Shown here in pieces: positions 1 to 9,229 of a stretch of DNA of 64,000 nt. The position numbers and the translations under genes were made by a program. Under the pieces are notes generated by a model. It made no database searches, had not been told where the DNA came from, and was given only the letters and a program-made list of their open reading frames with translations. The stretch's first letter is position 1, and each line of letters starts with the position of its first letter. Source of the DNA: UBA11400 sp964473555 (GTDB lineage Bacteria > Bacteroidota > Rhodothermia > Balneolales > HLUCCA01); contig CAYYPL010000006.1 of assembly GCA_964473555.1 (NCBI GenBank), positions 1-64,000 on the forward strand, read 5' to 3'.

Positions 1-170
1 GATGAGATGTTCAATCATGTCAGGAAGCTTTAGAAAGATGACGGTTGATTCCCGTTTGAGATTATCTACTTTAACACTCTAAGTTTGATTGTGATTTTAG
101 CAGTAAAGCATTTCAAGCGAAGTCCTGGGTACTGGATGGAAAGAAAAACGTAATTGATCGGCTCGAAAAC

Positions 171-218
171 AAAAAACCTTGCCATTTGAAATTCAAAGTT
201 TCAGATTGCAAGGTTTTT
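171..218. terminator. Nested inverted repeat in the gene-free left end
   Basis: An 11-bp perfect inverted repeat (172-182 with 208-218) starts with five A and ends with five T, so it could terminate transcription in either direction. Its loop holds a second inverted repeat (185-197, six-base arms around one A). No gene is recognised in 1-341. A second weak inverted repeat (292-299 with 315-322) lies just downstream of the stop codon of the PIG-L gene and may help end that transcript. Confidence 0.4.
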
Positions 219-341
219 GATCGAGTTCCTAAAATTATTACGTGAAAACGGATAACCAAGGAGTTTCATTTGTTTCGCAAATTGAAACCCTCCAGCAGAA
301 AACAACTTCTGCTCTCTGCTGGAAGTGTTGAATCATATCGG

Positions 342-1202
342 TTAATTCCCCAACGCCGGACCATTACCCACGCCGTCCGGAGCACCACGGTAGTATCTGA
401 AGGTCTCGGTTGGACCCGTACTGTCGGTGAAGCGCTTGATGTAGGCCGCACGTTCGTCAGCTGGCATATCATCGAGGGTCATGAAGTAGTCTTCTGAGTT
501 ACCTGGATATTTGTTGGTTCCAGTCTGACTAAACTGACTCAGATAGGCCATTCTGGACTGCACTTTGCGCGGCATGTACTTGGTAATATCTACGGTGACA
601 TTGTCGCCTTCGGATCCCCAGAACAGGTATTCGTTGATACGCACCGGCTCAAGTCCTTCCTGGATGATCTGGTCCGGGAAAATCAGATGCCATTCAGCCG
701 CACGAGCTGCATCCACGGCCGCTGTTGCCGCCATGCGGTGATCGGTTTTGTGCCAGCGGGTGTATCGGTATCCCGGCTCGAATGCGACAATCACATCGGG
801 TTGAATCTTGCGGTACCACCATACCATGCGACGAATCACCTCTTCGTAATTGGCAAATTCTATCATTCCGTCGGTATAGCCCAGGTTGATGTAGTTTGCA
901 GCGGGAATCCCGATGGCTGCCATGGCATTGAGCTGCTCGTGGCGACGGATTTTCTCAAGGCGTTGACGGGTCATGCTTCGGTCGCGGGTGCCCACGTTTC
1001 CGGCTGTGAGCAGCATAATGTATACTTCGTTGCCATTTTCCTGAAGCATGGATAATGTTCCGTGGCGACCGGCATCGTCATCGGGATGGGCACCAACCAG
1101 CAGGATTTTCTTGCCGGTCCATTGTTCGATTGGAATTTCGGGCTGAGCAACTGAAGCAGTCGCCACCAAAAACATCATCATTAACACTAAGATTGATTTC
1201 AT
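342..1202 (-). CDS. Secreted PIG-L/LmbE family deacetylase
   Basis: The protein has 286 residues with a signal peptide ending near residue 19 (VASVAQ-type cleavage region), so it should act outside the cytoplasm. The PIG-L family fingerprint is plain: AHPDDD at residues 38-43 (zinc ligands and catalytic Asp) and HKTDH at 151-155 (third zinc ligand). The family removes acyl groups from N-acetyl sugars such as GlcNAc conjugates. The secreted form argues against a bacillithiol (BshB) role, which is cytoplasmic; the natural substrate cannot be read from sequence. It is divergent from the photolyase gene, with about 180 bp between them. Confidence 0.85.
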   Translation of the reverse strand: MKSILVLMMMFLVATASVAQPEIPIEQWTGKKILLVGAHPDDDAGRHGTLSMLQENGNEVYIMLLTAGNVGTRDRSMTRQRLEKIRRHEQLNAMAAIGIPAANYINLGYTDGMIEFANYEEVIRRMVWWYRKIQPDVIVAFEPGYRYTRWHKTDHRMAATAAVDAARAAEWHLIFPDQIIQEGLEPVRINEYLFWGSEGDNVTVDITKYMPRKVQSRMAYLSQFSQTGTNKYPGNSEDYFMTLDDMPADERAAYIKRFTDSTGPTETFRYYRGAPDGVGNGPALGN

Positions 1203-1379
1203 AAGAGTATGTATTGGATCAAGGGTTGGGATTCCAGCGGGTTGATCCTGCCGGAATATGAATCCATCACCCCTGCCAAAGCAACATCCCCTAGTCGAGC
1301 GACATCTATTTTACATCACTTGACAATCAGGTGGCACTCTCAGAACGGAATGAAGCAAAGCCGTGTTGGATGAACACGT

Positions 1380-2876
1380 ATGAGCACCCTGATTGCTGAA
1401 CCCATGAATATCGTCTGGCTGAAACGCGACCTGCGAACGCGTGACCATGCCGCATTTGAGGCTGCCGAGACGAAAGGCATCCCCTACCTGGCCGTGTATC
1501 TGTTCGAGCCTTCGATTCTGGCACAACCAGACACCTCCGACCGACATCTGCAGTTTGTGTACCATTCGATCCTGGATATCAACACCTCGCTGAAGTCGAA
1601 GTCGAGCGGCTCAGTTATAATGCTCTATGCAGATGCATTGGATGTGTTCACAGAACTCTCGTCGCGGTTCGACATAAAACACGTATTCAGTTATCAGGAG
1701 TCCGGAACACAGATTACCTGGGATCGGGACCGGTCTGTGGCAGAGTTGTTGAAGTCACGGGGCATTGTATGGACTGAATTTCAACGCGATGGCGTCAAGC
1801 GTGGTATCAAGAATCGGGATAATTGGGACAGGCACTGGTTTGCCACCATGCACGCTCCGCAGGTGCAGAACACGTTTAAGCACCTCAAAGAAGTCGAGAT
1901 CACAGCAGATTTGGTTCCGTTTTACCTTCCGGAGGGTTTTTTAGACCGAATTTCGGGATATTCGGAGCGGTTTCAGCCTGCGGGAGAGTCTAAAGCGCAC
2001 GATTATCTCAATAGTTTTGCCCATGAGCGGGGGAAGGATTACGTGAATTACATATCCCGACCCGAAGAAAGTCGACGATCGTGTATGCGCATTTCGCCGT
2101 ATCTGGCCTGGGGAAATCTGAGTGTGAAGCAAGTGTATCAGTTTATCAAGGCTCATCCAAACACACCCACCCGTAAACGCGCGCATCAGGCGGCATTAAC
2201 ACGGGTCAAATGGCGTGACCACTTTATACAAAAGTTTGAGGTAGAGTGTGAATATGAACACACCTGCATCAATCGTGGATATGAATCGCTCGAGCGTGGA
2301 AATCATCCGGAGTTTCTCGAAGCCTGGAAGCAGGGTCGCACCGGATTTCCGATGGTAGACGCCTGCATGCGGTGTTTGCAGGCAACGGGATGGATCAACT
2401 TTCGGATGAGGGCGATGCTGGTGTCGTTTTTGTGTCATCACCTGGATCATGACTGGCGAAATGGCGTGTATCACCTGGCGCAACTATTTCTGGACTACGA
2501 GCCGGGGATCCATTATCCGCAGTTTCAGATGCAGGCTGGCACAACCGGGATTAATACCATCCGGATGTATAATCCGGTGAAACAATCGACCGACAACGAC
2601 CCCGATGGCGTGTTCATTCGAAAATGGGTACCCGAACTGGCGTCGCTCCCGACCGCCTACGTTCACGAGCCGTGGACCATCACACCTATCGAGCAGGAAT
2701 CCCTGGGCTTCGCTCCCGGCCGCGATTATCCATTGCCCCTTATTGAGCTCGCCGAGGCCGGGCGCACAGCCCGCGCCAAGATCTGGGGACACCGTGCCAA
2801 CGCCACGGTCCGTGCCGAAAGCCAGCGCATCCTTCGCGTGCATACGCGTCGCAAGAAATCCGATCCCCAGCCATGA
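1380..2876 (+). CDS. Photolyase/cryptochrome family flavoprotein
   Basis: This 498-residue protein has the two-domain photolyase build: an N-terminal alpha/beta antenna domain opening with WLKRDLRTRDH, and a C-terminal all-helical FAD domain with the signature around residues 337-350 (GW-x-NFRMRAMLVSFL). Photolyases use FADH- and light to reverse UV dimers; related cryptochromes signal. ATG 1404 (MNIVWLKRD) is an alternative start and matches the usual family N-terminus better. The stop overlaps the next start as ATGA, so it is translationally coupled to the DUF2256 gene. Whether it repairs CPD, 6-4 or single-stranded lesions cannot be decided here. Confidence 0.88.
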   Translation: MSTLIAEPMNIVWLKRDLRTRDHAAFEAAETKGIPYLAVYLFEPSILAQPDTSDRHLQFVYHSILDINTSLKSKSSGSVIMLYADALDVFTELSSRFDIKHVFSYQESGTQITWDRDRSVAELLKSRGIVWTEFQRDGVKRGIKNRDNWDRHWFATMHAPQVQNTFKHLKEVEITADLVPFYLPEGFLDRISGYSERFQPAGESKAHDYLNSFAHERGKDYVNYISRPEESRRSCMRISPYLAWGNLSVKQVYQFIKAHPNTPTRKRAHQAALTRVKWRDHFIQKFEVECEYEHTCINRGYESLERGNHPEFLEAWKQGRTGFPMVDACMRCLQATGWINFRMRAMLVSFLCHHLDHDWRNGVYHLAQLFLDYEPGIHYPQFQMQAGTTGINTIRMYNPVKQSTDNDPDGVFIRKWVPELASLPTAYVHEPWTITPIEQESLGFAPGRDYPLPLIELAEAGRTARAKIWGHRANATVRAESQRILRVHTRRKKSDPQP

Positions 2877-3028
2877 AAAAGCAACATCTCCCTGAGAAGA
2901 TCTGCACCGTATGCGGACGACCGTTTGCCTGGCGTAAAAAGTGGGCCAGCGTATGGCACGAGGTGAAGTACTGCTCCGAGCGCTGCCGCCGAAACCGGAA
3001 TGCGAGTCCCGATCCTACGCATACCTGA
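2873..3028 (+). CDS. DUF2256 small zinc-ribbon-like protein
   Basis: A 51-residue protein too short for ordinary ORF cut-offs. It shows the DUF2256 pattern: C11-x2-C14-GRPFAWRKKW, then VKYC34-SERC38-RR. Four cysteines in two pairs suggest a small metal-binding fold. The start overlaps the photolyase stop (ATGA). DUF2256 genes are commonly found beside photolyase/cryptochrome genes; their job is unknown. Its stop is followed by codons that still spell a relic of the cryptochrome N-terminus (P-E-L-R-I-I-L with the start codon changed to ATA), which shows that the cryptochrome gene once followed directly. Confidence 0.85.
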   Translation: MKKQHLPEKICTVCGRPFAWRKKWASVWHEVKYCSERCRRNRNASPDPTHT

Positions 3029-3043
3029 ACTCCGTATTATCCT
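2941..3043 (+). repeat. Left copy of a ~100-bp duplicated operon junction
   Basis: Positions 2941-3043 match 5773-5874 at roughly 85% by eye with one 1-bp indel. The segment covers the second half of DUF2256, its stop and the first eight codons of the downstream cryptochrome. The two copies flank the 2.7-kb segment that carries the two envelope genes. The rest of the stretch up to 3279 holds one imperfect hairpin (3059-3084) and no recognised gene. Confidence 0.8.
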
Positions 3044-3279
3044 CTTCATGTGATTGTCGCCACGAACCTAACTGGTTCCGTGGCATGGATTTGATATCAA
3101 AGTCACCCCAACCAGACGACCTGATCTGGGTATTTTTTATCATCATAGTGATTCCATGCTCGATTGGTCAAACAGTGTACACTCGATTTTATTTGAATTA
3201 AGGTTGGCACAGTTGAATTGGAAATAGTTATATTTATTAGTGATACATACATCATGATTCACTCATCAAGTGCTTAATT

Positions 3280-4005
3280 ATGCAGCAAAATCATTCGCAA
3301 ATCAATCATTTCTTTTGTTCAAACAGATCAGGTCTGATTTTACCAATAATCCTGTTTCTGTTGTTTACTTATACAGAAAGCGATGCACAATCCACATTTG
3401 GTCAGGGTATTGCAGTGGGCATCCAGGCGGGTACTACGGGTATTGGTGCTGAAGCAGCGACCAGTATCGTCCCAAATTTGGTTTTGAGAACTTCCATCGG
3501 AAAAGCGAGTGGATCGAGTATGCAAGAAATCGAGAATGATCCTTCTCTGGACCTGGATGTGCAAATCAATATCACCACGTTCACACTTGGTGTGGATTAT
3601 TTCCCGTTCAAACGGTATTTCAAACTGAGCGCAGGACTGGTGTACAATGATTTCAACCTGGATGCAACCGCGATCCCTAACGAAAATTACATCCTCAACA
3701 AAGGTGAGGATAATGAAAAAGTCTTTAATCCGGATCGGTTAGGTAGTCTTTCGATCGGTGTGAACTATCCAAATAAGTGGAATCCGTATGTAGGATTAGG
3801 TTTTGGAAATATGGTTGGTGATGGTTTTCCGCTAAAACTGACAGTCAACCTGGGATTACTGTACAGTGGTCCACCCGAGTTACGTATGACGGGTACCGGA
3901 ATGATCGCACCTACCGTCGATCAGGCTTCAAACATTCAAGAAGGTCTGGATGTGTTTGATTGGTTCCCGGTTTTCAATATCGGATTGAGTTACCGAATCC
4001 GATAA
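3280..4005 (+). CDS. Outer-membrane beta-barrel protein of unknown function
   Basis: The 241-residue protein has a hydrophobic signal segment (about residues 19-31) and a likely cleavage after the SDA of SDAQS. The mature part is rich in alternating hydrophobic strands with Gly and aromatic residues (for example LGVDYFPF, YVGLGFGNM) and ends in YRIR, consistent with a small 8-10-stranded outer-membrane barrel. No family name can be given with certainty. It sits with the next lipoprotein gene, 46 bp apart, inside the segment that splits the photolyase group, so the two probably form one transcription unit. Confidence 0.6.
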   Translation: MQQNHSQINHFFCSNRSGLILPIILFLLFTYTESDAQSTFGQGIAVGIQAGTTGIGAEAATSIVPNLVLRTSIGKASGSSMQEIENDPSLDLDVQINITTFTLGVDYFPFKRYFKLSAGLVYNDFNLDATAIPNENYILNKGEDNEKVFNPDRLGSLSIGVNYPNKWNPYVGLGFGNMVGDGFPLKLTVNLGLLYSGPPELRMTGTGMIAPTVDQASNIQEGLDVFDWFPVFNIGLSYRIR

Positions 4006-4051
4006 TGAGAACGATAAATCTCAGAAAAAATCATTTCAACTTCATCTGCTT

Positions 4052-5698
4052 ATGAAACGCTCAAAACTCTTATTGATCACCCTCCTTTTTGTGGGTACGG
4101 TTTCCTGCGATATATCCATTTTGCAAGATGCCCTTGATGATTTTGTGCCCGTTATCGCGCTGGAACCTATCACAACTACTGGGGTCATTCAGCTCATTGA
4201 TGCAGCCACCGGAGAACTGGTTACCGCTCAAACTACGGTGAGCTTTTCGCAACCCAACGGGGGACAGGTCATCGACATGTACAGTGATCCGATGAGTTCG
4301 GTCACATCCTCGAATGGATTCGTCAACTTTGGGATCAGTAACAATCTGGTTCCTTCTGCAACGAATGGTGTATCTGTTTTAATGACCTTTTCGGCAGCCG
4401 GATATCAGACCAAAACCCAGGAAATCAAGATTAATTCTACCGGGAGTAATGCTTTTGTGGTTGTTTTGATTCAACAAAACAATCCCCCGAGAGGTATTGT
4501 ATTTCAAACAGAAGGCAAGGGTGCGGTCTCTGCCACCAGTGGTACTCCAGGTACAGTGGTACTTCAACCTTCAGGGACGCCCGGAACTTCGACCACTGAA
4601 TTTACGATTGGAACGGATCTGATCATTTCCTCCGGAATCATCTTGAAGGATGCGAACGGAACTCCGTTATCCGGTCAACTCACTGCGAAAACGGAATACT
4701 ATGATACGTCAGTCCCGATGGCATTTGAGGGATTGCCTAATGCGGTTACTGATCTGGCGGAAAAGGAAGATCTGCTCATTTTGGGCGTTGCGACCATGTC
4801 CATCACCGATGCTTCCGGGCGAAGAGCGGTCAGTTTTGAACAAGCAGCGTCGTCCAAACATAAAACTGGTTCTAGTACTCAGTTTGAGAATCCAATTACA
4901 TCACTTATCTGGTTTACATTACCACAGAATAATCCTTATACACAGATACTTCCGCTTACCTTTTTGCAGACCTGGGACCCTGTTTGGATGAATCCCATCA
5001 CCTATACATCCTGGTGGACACCTGAATCGGTAACCTGGATGCCAGGGTATGGTTACGTGGAATTACCTTTAACTGGCGATTATGTTCCATATTCCTGGGC
5101 GCTATATTATCAGGTGGAAACCGTAGATGGAACCCTGCAAGTGGTCAGAAATGGGAATACGGGTCCCATTAATTATGAAATTTTTGCTCACGGAAGCAGA
5201 TTCGCGGGTGTCATTCCCTCAGACAAAAGCAGTGTGGACCTATCCGGACTTAAAACGGTTGATTACCAGGTTACGGTAAATAATTCGATATCTGAGTTCG
5301 TGATAGAGAAACACAATTTTGGTACTTCCCGAACTGCCACAATTACCATGACAACACCACCGCCTACGGTGATCAATGTCGATCTGAATGTTCAGCTTCG
5401 TTGTACGGATCCAAGCACCTACTTACGGGTAACAAACATCCCCGGAGCATCTGTTCAATACCGGAAAGTTGGGGCACCGTCTGGTACACTATGGCGTCAG
5501 GGTCAGAATCTGAGTTTCAATTACGATGCAGCTACACAGATTCTTGCTGGAGGTCGTGTCACTTTAAACCAGGTTGAGCTGAATGAGCGATACGATATCA
5601 AGATTATTTATGATGATGAAGATGCTTCGAGCGCTGTAACCATGACGGGTACCACGGTTTCTCATACCGAAACACTGGACAGTGACATTTGCAGGTAG
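4052..5698 (+). CDS. Large surface-type lipoprotein with Ig-like repeats, unknown function
   Basis: A 548-residue lipoprotein: short basic start, hydrophobic core, and lipobox VSC at residues 17-19. After a spacer the protein shows beta-rich stretches resembling carboxypeptidase-regulatory/Ig-like modules (about 40-130: TTGVIQLIDAATGELV, then an alternating beta pattern) and further beta segments to the C-terminus, which contains one cysteine pair candidate (LRCTD near 450, DSDIC at the end). No catalytic motif is visible. It is downstream of the barrel gene and may be its partner at the cell surface. Function is not assignable. Confidence 0.6.
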   Translation: MKRSKLLLITLLFVGTVSCDISILQDALDDFVPVIALEPITTTGVIQLIDAATGELVTAQTTVSFSQPNGGQVIDMYSDPMSSVTSSNGFVNFGISNNLVPSATNGVSVLMTFSAAGYQTKTQEIKINSTGSNAFVVVLIQQNNPPRGIVFQTEGKGAVSATSGTPGTVVLQPSGTPGTSTTEFTIGTDLIISSGIILKDANGTPLSGQLTAKTEYYDTSVPMAFEGLPNAVTDLAEKEDLLILGVATMSITDASGRRAVSFEQAASSKHKTGSSTQFENPITSLIWFTLPQNNPYTQILPLTFLQTWDPVWMNPITYTSWWTPESVTWMPGYGYVELPLTGDYVPYSWALYYQVETVDGTLQVVRNGNTGPINYEIFAHGSRFAGVIPSDKSSVDLSGLKTVDYQVTVNNSISEFVIEKHNFGTSRTATITMTTPPPTVINVDLNVQLRCTDPSTYLRVTNIPGASVQYRKVGAPSGTLWRQGQNLSFNYDAATQILAGGRVTLNQVELNERYDIKIIYDDEDASSAVTMTGTTVSHTETLDSDICR

Positions 5699-5772
5699 TG
5701 GTTTATTTAAAAGGTACGTTTTTCGGTTAAGCCAGATGGCTATGCTGATACACAAATAGGTTAACCCTGCGT

Positions 5773-5859
5773 GTGGGCAGCGTATGGATCGAGGTGAAGT
5801 ATTGCTTCGAACGCTGCCGCCGAAACAGAACTCAAAGTCCCGATTCAACGCATGCCTGA
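5773..5859 (+). pseudogene. Frameshifted 3' fragment of a DUF2256 gene
   Basis: The copy encodes the DUF2256 C-terminal half (VKYC, ERCRR and the terminal region are recognisable) but has no start, lacks the first half and has lost one base in the first codons relative to 2941-3028. It keeps the original arrangement with the cryptochrome gene: its stop (5857-5859) lies inside the cryptochrome start region, an 8-base overlap. It is therefore the downstream half of a duplicated junction, and the left copy is the working gene. Confidence 0.75.
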
Positions 5860-7327
5860 ACTCCGTATCATCCTGCCCCACCAGCTCTTTGCCCTGGACG
5901 TGCTTGCGGACCTGCCACAGCACGTCCTGCTGCTCGAAGAGCCCCTGCTCTTCACCCAGTTCCGGTTTCACACCCAGAAGATTGCCCTGCATCGGGCCAG
6001 TATGAAAGCCTATGAACGTACCCTCTACACGTCCGGCCGACAGGTTCACTACATCGACGCCCGCGATCCCCGCTCCGATTCCGCGGCGCTGGCGTCCTGG
6101 TGCCGAAATGCTGGCTTTGAGTCCCTCACGCTGATCGACCCCGACGACGACTGGATCCTCCGGCGCCTGCGCCGCGCCGCCTCCGAGGCCGGACTGTCGC
6201 TGACCATCCTGTCCTCGCCCCTGTTTCTGAACAGTCCGGCCGAGCTAGAAGCCTATTTCAGCACCCGCAGGACGTTCTTCCAGACGGATTTCTACATCCA
6301 CCAGCGCAAACAGCGCGGCATCCTGCTCACGTCCGACGGCAAGCCGGTGGGCGGAAAATGGAGCTTCGATGCCGAGAACCGCGAGCGCTATCCACGAGGA
6401 AAGACTCCCCCTGCGGTGCAGTTTCCGAGTCCGGATGAGCACGTTTCCGAAGCGCTCGCGTACACACGGGCGCACTTTCCCGACCACTACGGTGGACCGC
6501 CTCGCCACTTGTTGTATCCACACACCCACGCGCTCGCGCTCGACTGGTTGCGCGACTTTCTGAGCAACCGCTTCGCAGGATTTGGTCCTTATGAAGACGC
6601 CATCGTGCAATCGGAGTCTATTTTGCATCATAGCGTCCTCACTCCGATGCTCAATATCGGTCTGCTCACGCCACAGCAAATCCTCGACGAGACCCTCAGC
6701 TTCGCCGAAACCCATGAGATACCTATCAATTCGCTCGAAGGATTCATCCGCCAGATTATCGGATGGCGCGAATTCATCCGGGCGGTGTACCGACTTCGTG
6801 GCGTGGAATCCCGAACGCGTAACTACTGGGGATTCACGCGTCCGGTGCCCGAATCGTTCTGGACAGCCAGCACCGGCATCGCGCCCATCGATATCACCAT
6901 CCGAAAGGTGCTTAAAACTGGCTACGCGCACCACATCGAACGGCTCATGGTTCTTGGAAACTTTATGCTCCTGTGTGAATTCGATCCGGATTCGGTCTAT
7001 CAGTGGTTCATGGAGCTCTTCATCGATTCGTACGACTGGGTCATGGTTCCGAATGTGTATGGGATGAGTCAGTTTGCCGACGGCGGGATATTCTCGACGA
7101 AACCGTACATCAGTGGCAGTAATTATCTCATGAAAATGAGTGATTATCCGAAAGGCGACTGGCAGGCCACCTGGGATGGTCTTTTCTGGCGGTTTATGGA
7201 TGTTCACCGTGACTTTTTCGGTCAGAATCCACGTTTGGGTATGCTGCTCAAGACCCTCGACAAGATGGACAACGGCAAACGGGAAGCACACTTCAACGCC
7301 GCGGCCTCCTTCCTTGAGTCGCTATGA
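5852..7327 (+). CDS. Prokaryotic (6-4) photolyase / CryB-type cryptochrome lacking the Fe-S cysteines
   Basis: The 491-residue protein matches the FeS-BCP/PhrB branch: N-terminus of the type LRIILPHQL, then EGFIRQIIGWREFIR, YAHHIERLMVLGNFMLL, and SYDWVMVPNVYGMSQFADGG. In PhrB the segment after MSDY carries three of the four cysteines that hold a 4Fe-4S cluster. Here that segment is short (MSDYPKGDWQATWDGLFW) and has no cysteine, so a cluster is unlikely. The start ATG 5852 overlaps the DUF2256 fragment. It may be a repair enzyme or a photoreceptor. Confidence 0.82.
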   Translation: MPELRIILPHQLFALDVLADLPQHVLLLEEPLLFTQFRFHTQKIALHRASMKAYERTLYTSGRQVHYIDARDPRSDSAALASWCRNAGFESLTLIDPDDDWILRRLRRAASEAGLSLTILSSPLFLNSPAELEAYFSTRRTFFQTDFYIHQRKQRGILLTSDGKPVGGKWSFDAENRERYPRGKTPPAVQFPSPDEHVSEALAYTRAHFPDHYGGPPRHLLYPHTHALALDWLRDFLSNRFAGFGPYEDAIVQSESILHHSVLTPMLNIGLLTPQQILDETLSFAETHEIPINSLEGFIRQIIGWREFIRAVYRLRGVESRTRNYWGFTRPVPESFWTASTGIAPIDITIRKVLKTGYAHHIERLMVLGNFMLLCEFDPDSVYQWFMELFIDSYDWVMVPNVYGMSQFADGGIFSTKPYISGSNYLMKMSDYPKGDWQATWDGLFWRFMDVHRDFFGQNPRLGMLLKTLDKMDNGKREAHFNAAASFLESL

Positions 7328-7379
7328 GTCTCGCAGGATTACACCCGTTAAGCTGCTTAATTTTTCGTGAATTTTGCTG

Positions 7380-7387
7380 TATCTTTG
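7380..7387 (+). promoter_or_regulatory. Bacteroidota-type -7 element upstream of yajC
   Basis: The octamer TATCTTTG fits the TAnnTTTG -7 consensus recognised by the Bacteroidota primary sigma factor. It lies 38 bp before the yajC start. A clear -33 box is not visible at the ideal distance; a T-rich stretch at 7361-7365 is the nearest candidate. Confidence 0.45.
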
Positions 7388-7424
7388 TGCATTCAACTTA
7401 AGTTCATTTAGTTAACCATCGATC

Positions 7425-7733
7425 ATGACACATTTAATTTTACTTGCCGGCGACCCATCACAAGGCGGCGGATTCGAGAGTTTGTTTTTCCTGGTAGCCC
7501 TGTTTTTGGTGTTCTACCTGTTCATTATCCGTCCGCAGTCCAAGCGCCAGAAAGAAATTCAAAAGAAGGTTACCGATATGAAAAAAGGTGACAAAGTGAT
7601 TACTTCAGGCGGCGTCATAGCTACTGTAAACTCCATCGACGAGACCACCATTTTGTGTGAAGTGGACAAAGACGTCAAAGTTCGCTTCCTCAAAACTGCT
7701 ATTGTGGACGTAAATCCAGAGAAAGTCCAGTAA
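7425..7733 (+). CDS. yajC: Preprotein translocase subunit YajC
   Basis: A 102-residue protein of the usual YajC length. One transmembrane helix (about residues 20-36, SLFFLVALFLVFYLFII) is followed by the family hallmark RPQSKRQKE and a small beta domain with KGDKVITSGGVIATV. YajC is an accessory part of the SecDF-YajC complex that helps Sec-dependent export and membrane insertion. Here it stands apart from secD/secF, preceded by its own promoter-like element and followed about 100 bp later by ribBA. Confidence 0.95.
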   Translation: MTHLILLAGDPSQGGGFESLFFLVALFLVFYLFIIRPQSKRQKEIQKKVTDMKKGDKVITSGGVIATVNSIDETTILCEVDKDVKVRFLKTAIVDVNPEKVQ

Positions 7734-7829
7734 TTCATTCAAGTCCGGCTTCGAAACCACATCGGAGCCGGCAACCTCGTCACATTTTCGGGCCATGCGC
7801 CCAATCCGCTCATAAGAGACCCATTGCAC

Positions 7830-9086
7830 ATGCCATCCCGCCCATTTGACAGCATTGAATCTGCCCTCGACGACATCCGCGAGGGAAAAATCATCATCGT
7901 AGTAGACGACGAAGACCGTGAAAACGAAGGCGACTTTCTGATGGCCGCCGAGAAGATCACTCCCGAAGCTGTGAATCTGATGGCTACTCACGGTCGGGGA
8001 TTAGTCTGTGTGCCGGTAACGCGCCAGCGGGCGTTTGAGCTCAAACTCGACCGGATGGTGCTCGAGAATACCGAATCGCAGGAAACCGCGTTCACGGTAT
8101 CCATCGATGCCCGGACGGGAACCTCGACCGGAATCAGTGCCGGCGATCGTTCCGTGACCATCAAGGCCATGCTCGATGAGAACTCAAAACCCAATGATTT
8201 TCGTCGTCCGGGACATATTTTCCCTCTGATTGGCGTAGAAGGAGGCGTTTTACGTCGGGCGGGACACACCGAAGCGGCCATTGACCTGGCTCGTCTGGCC
8301 GGACTCAAACCTGCCGGTGTCATTTGTGAGATCATGAACGATGATGGATCCATGGCCAGGCTCCCTGATCTGATAAAAGTCAAAGAACGCTTCGGGATGA
8401 AGCTGATCACCATCAAAGATCTCATTGCCTGGAGAATGTCGCATGAATCCCTGGTTCATGAAGCGGTCAGGGTGCATCTCCCGACAGTATATGGCGACTT
8501 TGACATCTACGCTTTTGAGGAAGTCCTGACCGGAGGCACGCACCTGGCATTGGTTAAAGGAACCTGGGAAGAGGACGAGCCGGTGCTGACGCGTGTACAC
8601 AGTCTGTGTGTGACCGGAGACATCTTTGGATCCAAGCGGTGCGACTGCGGAGACCAGCTTCACGCGGCACTTCGGCTGGTTGAGCAAGAAGGCAAAGGTG
8701 TGGTTTTGTACATGAACCAGGAAGGTCGAGGCATTGGGCTCATCAACAAATTGAAAGCCTACAAACTTCAGGAAGAAGGCATGGACACCGTCGAAGCCAA
8801 TGAGGCGCTCGGCTTCAAGCCGGACCATCGCGATTATGGAATCGGGGCACAAATTCTGAGACTCCTGGGTGTGACCAAGATGAGATTAATGACGAATAAT
8901 CCAGCCAAGCGCGTCGGATTGCAAGGCTATGGACTCGAAATCGTGGATCGTGTTCCCATCGAGTCCGATGCGTATCCCGAGAACACCAGATACCTGCAAA
9001 CCAAGCGCGACCGAATGGGACATGAATTGTCGCGGGTCGATGTTCATGGGGGACATGATGGGTTTATATCTGCTATTAAGAAGTGA
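7830..9086 (+). CDS. ribBA: Bifunctional DHBP synthase / GTP cyclohydrolase II
   Basis: A 418-residue fusion that starts both branches of riboflavin synthesis. The N-terminal RibB part contains DDEDRENEGDF and the HTEAAIDLARLAG motif. The C-terminal RibA part contains the zinc cysteines in GDIFGSKRCDCGDQL, then MNQEGRGIGLINKL and MTNNPAKRVGLQGYG. ATG 7830 is chosen; a TTG two codons earlier is less likely. The upstream 96 bp do not show FMN-riboswitch features. It is the only riboflavin gene in the window. Confidence 0.95.
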   Translation: MPSRPFDSIESALDDIREGKIIIVVDDEDRENEGDFLMAAEKITPEAVNLMATHGRGLVCVPVTRQRAFELKLDRMVLENTESQETAFTVSIDARTGTSTGISAGDRSVTIKAMLDENSKPNDFRRPGHIFPLIGVEGGVLRRAGHTEAAIDLARLAGLKPAGVICEIMNDDGSMARLPDLIKVKERFGMKLITIKDLIAWRMSHESLVHEAVRVHLPTVYGDFDIYAFEEVLTGGTHLALVKGTWEEDEPVLTRVHSLCVTGDIFGSKRCDCGDQLHAALRLVEQEGKGVVLYMNQEGRGIGLINKLKAYKLQEEGMDTVEANEALGFKPDHRDYGIGAQILRLLGVTKMRLMTNNPAKRVGLQGYGLEIVDRVPIESDAYPENTRYLQTKRDRMGHELSRVDVHGGHDGFISAIKK

Positions 9087-9113
9087 GACCTTTGATGAGG
9101 GATGAGGTTTTAG

Positions 9114-9225
9114 TACACAGAGCACAGAGCACAGTACACAGTACACAGTACACAGTACACAGAGCACAGTACACAGTACACAGAGCACAGAACACAGTAC
9201 ACAGAGCACAGAGCACAGAGCACAA
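9114..9225 (+). repeat. Heptad array, 16 units of NNCACAG
   Basis: Sixteen consecutive 7-bp units without a single indel: TACACAG and AGCACAG alternate irregularly, with one AACACAG. Only the first two bases vary. It is preceded by the phrase GAGGGATGAG plus GTTTTAG, a leader that recurs before the similar tract at 42.3 kb. It ends 5 bp before the stop of the S23 gene. Confidence 0.9.
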
Positions 9226-9229
9226 CAAA

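Noticed and set aside
270..497. 75-residue plus-strand frame at the left end
   Set aside because: It is antisense to the conserved PIG-L gene and lacks any recognisable feature.
7734..7829. FMN riboswitch before ribBA
   Set aside because: The conserved RFN core elements are not visible in this 96-bp gap.
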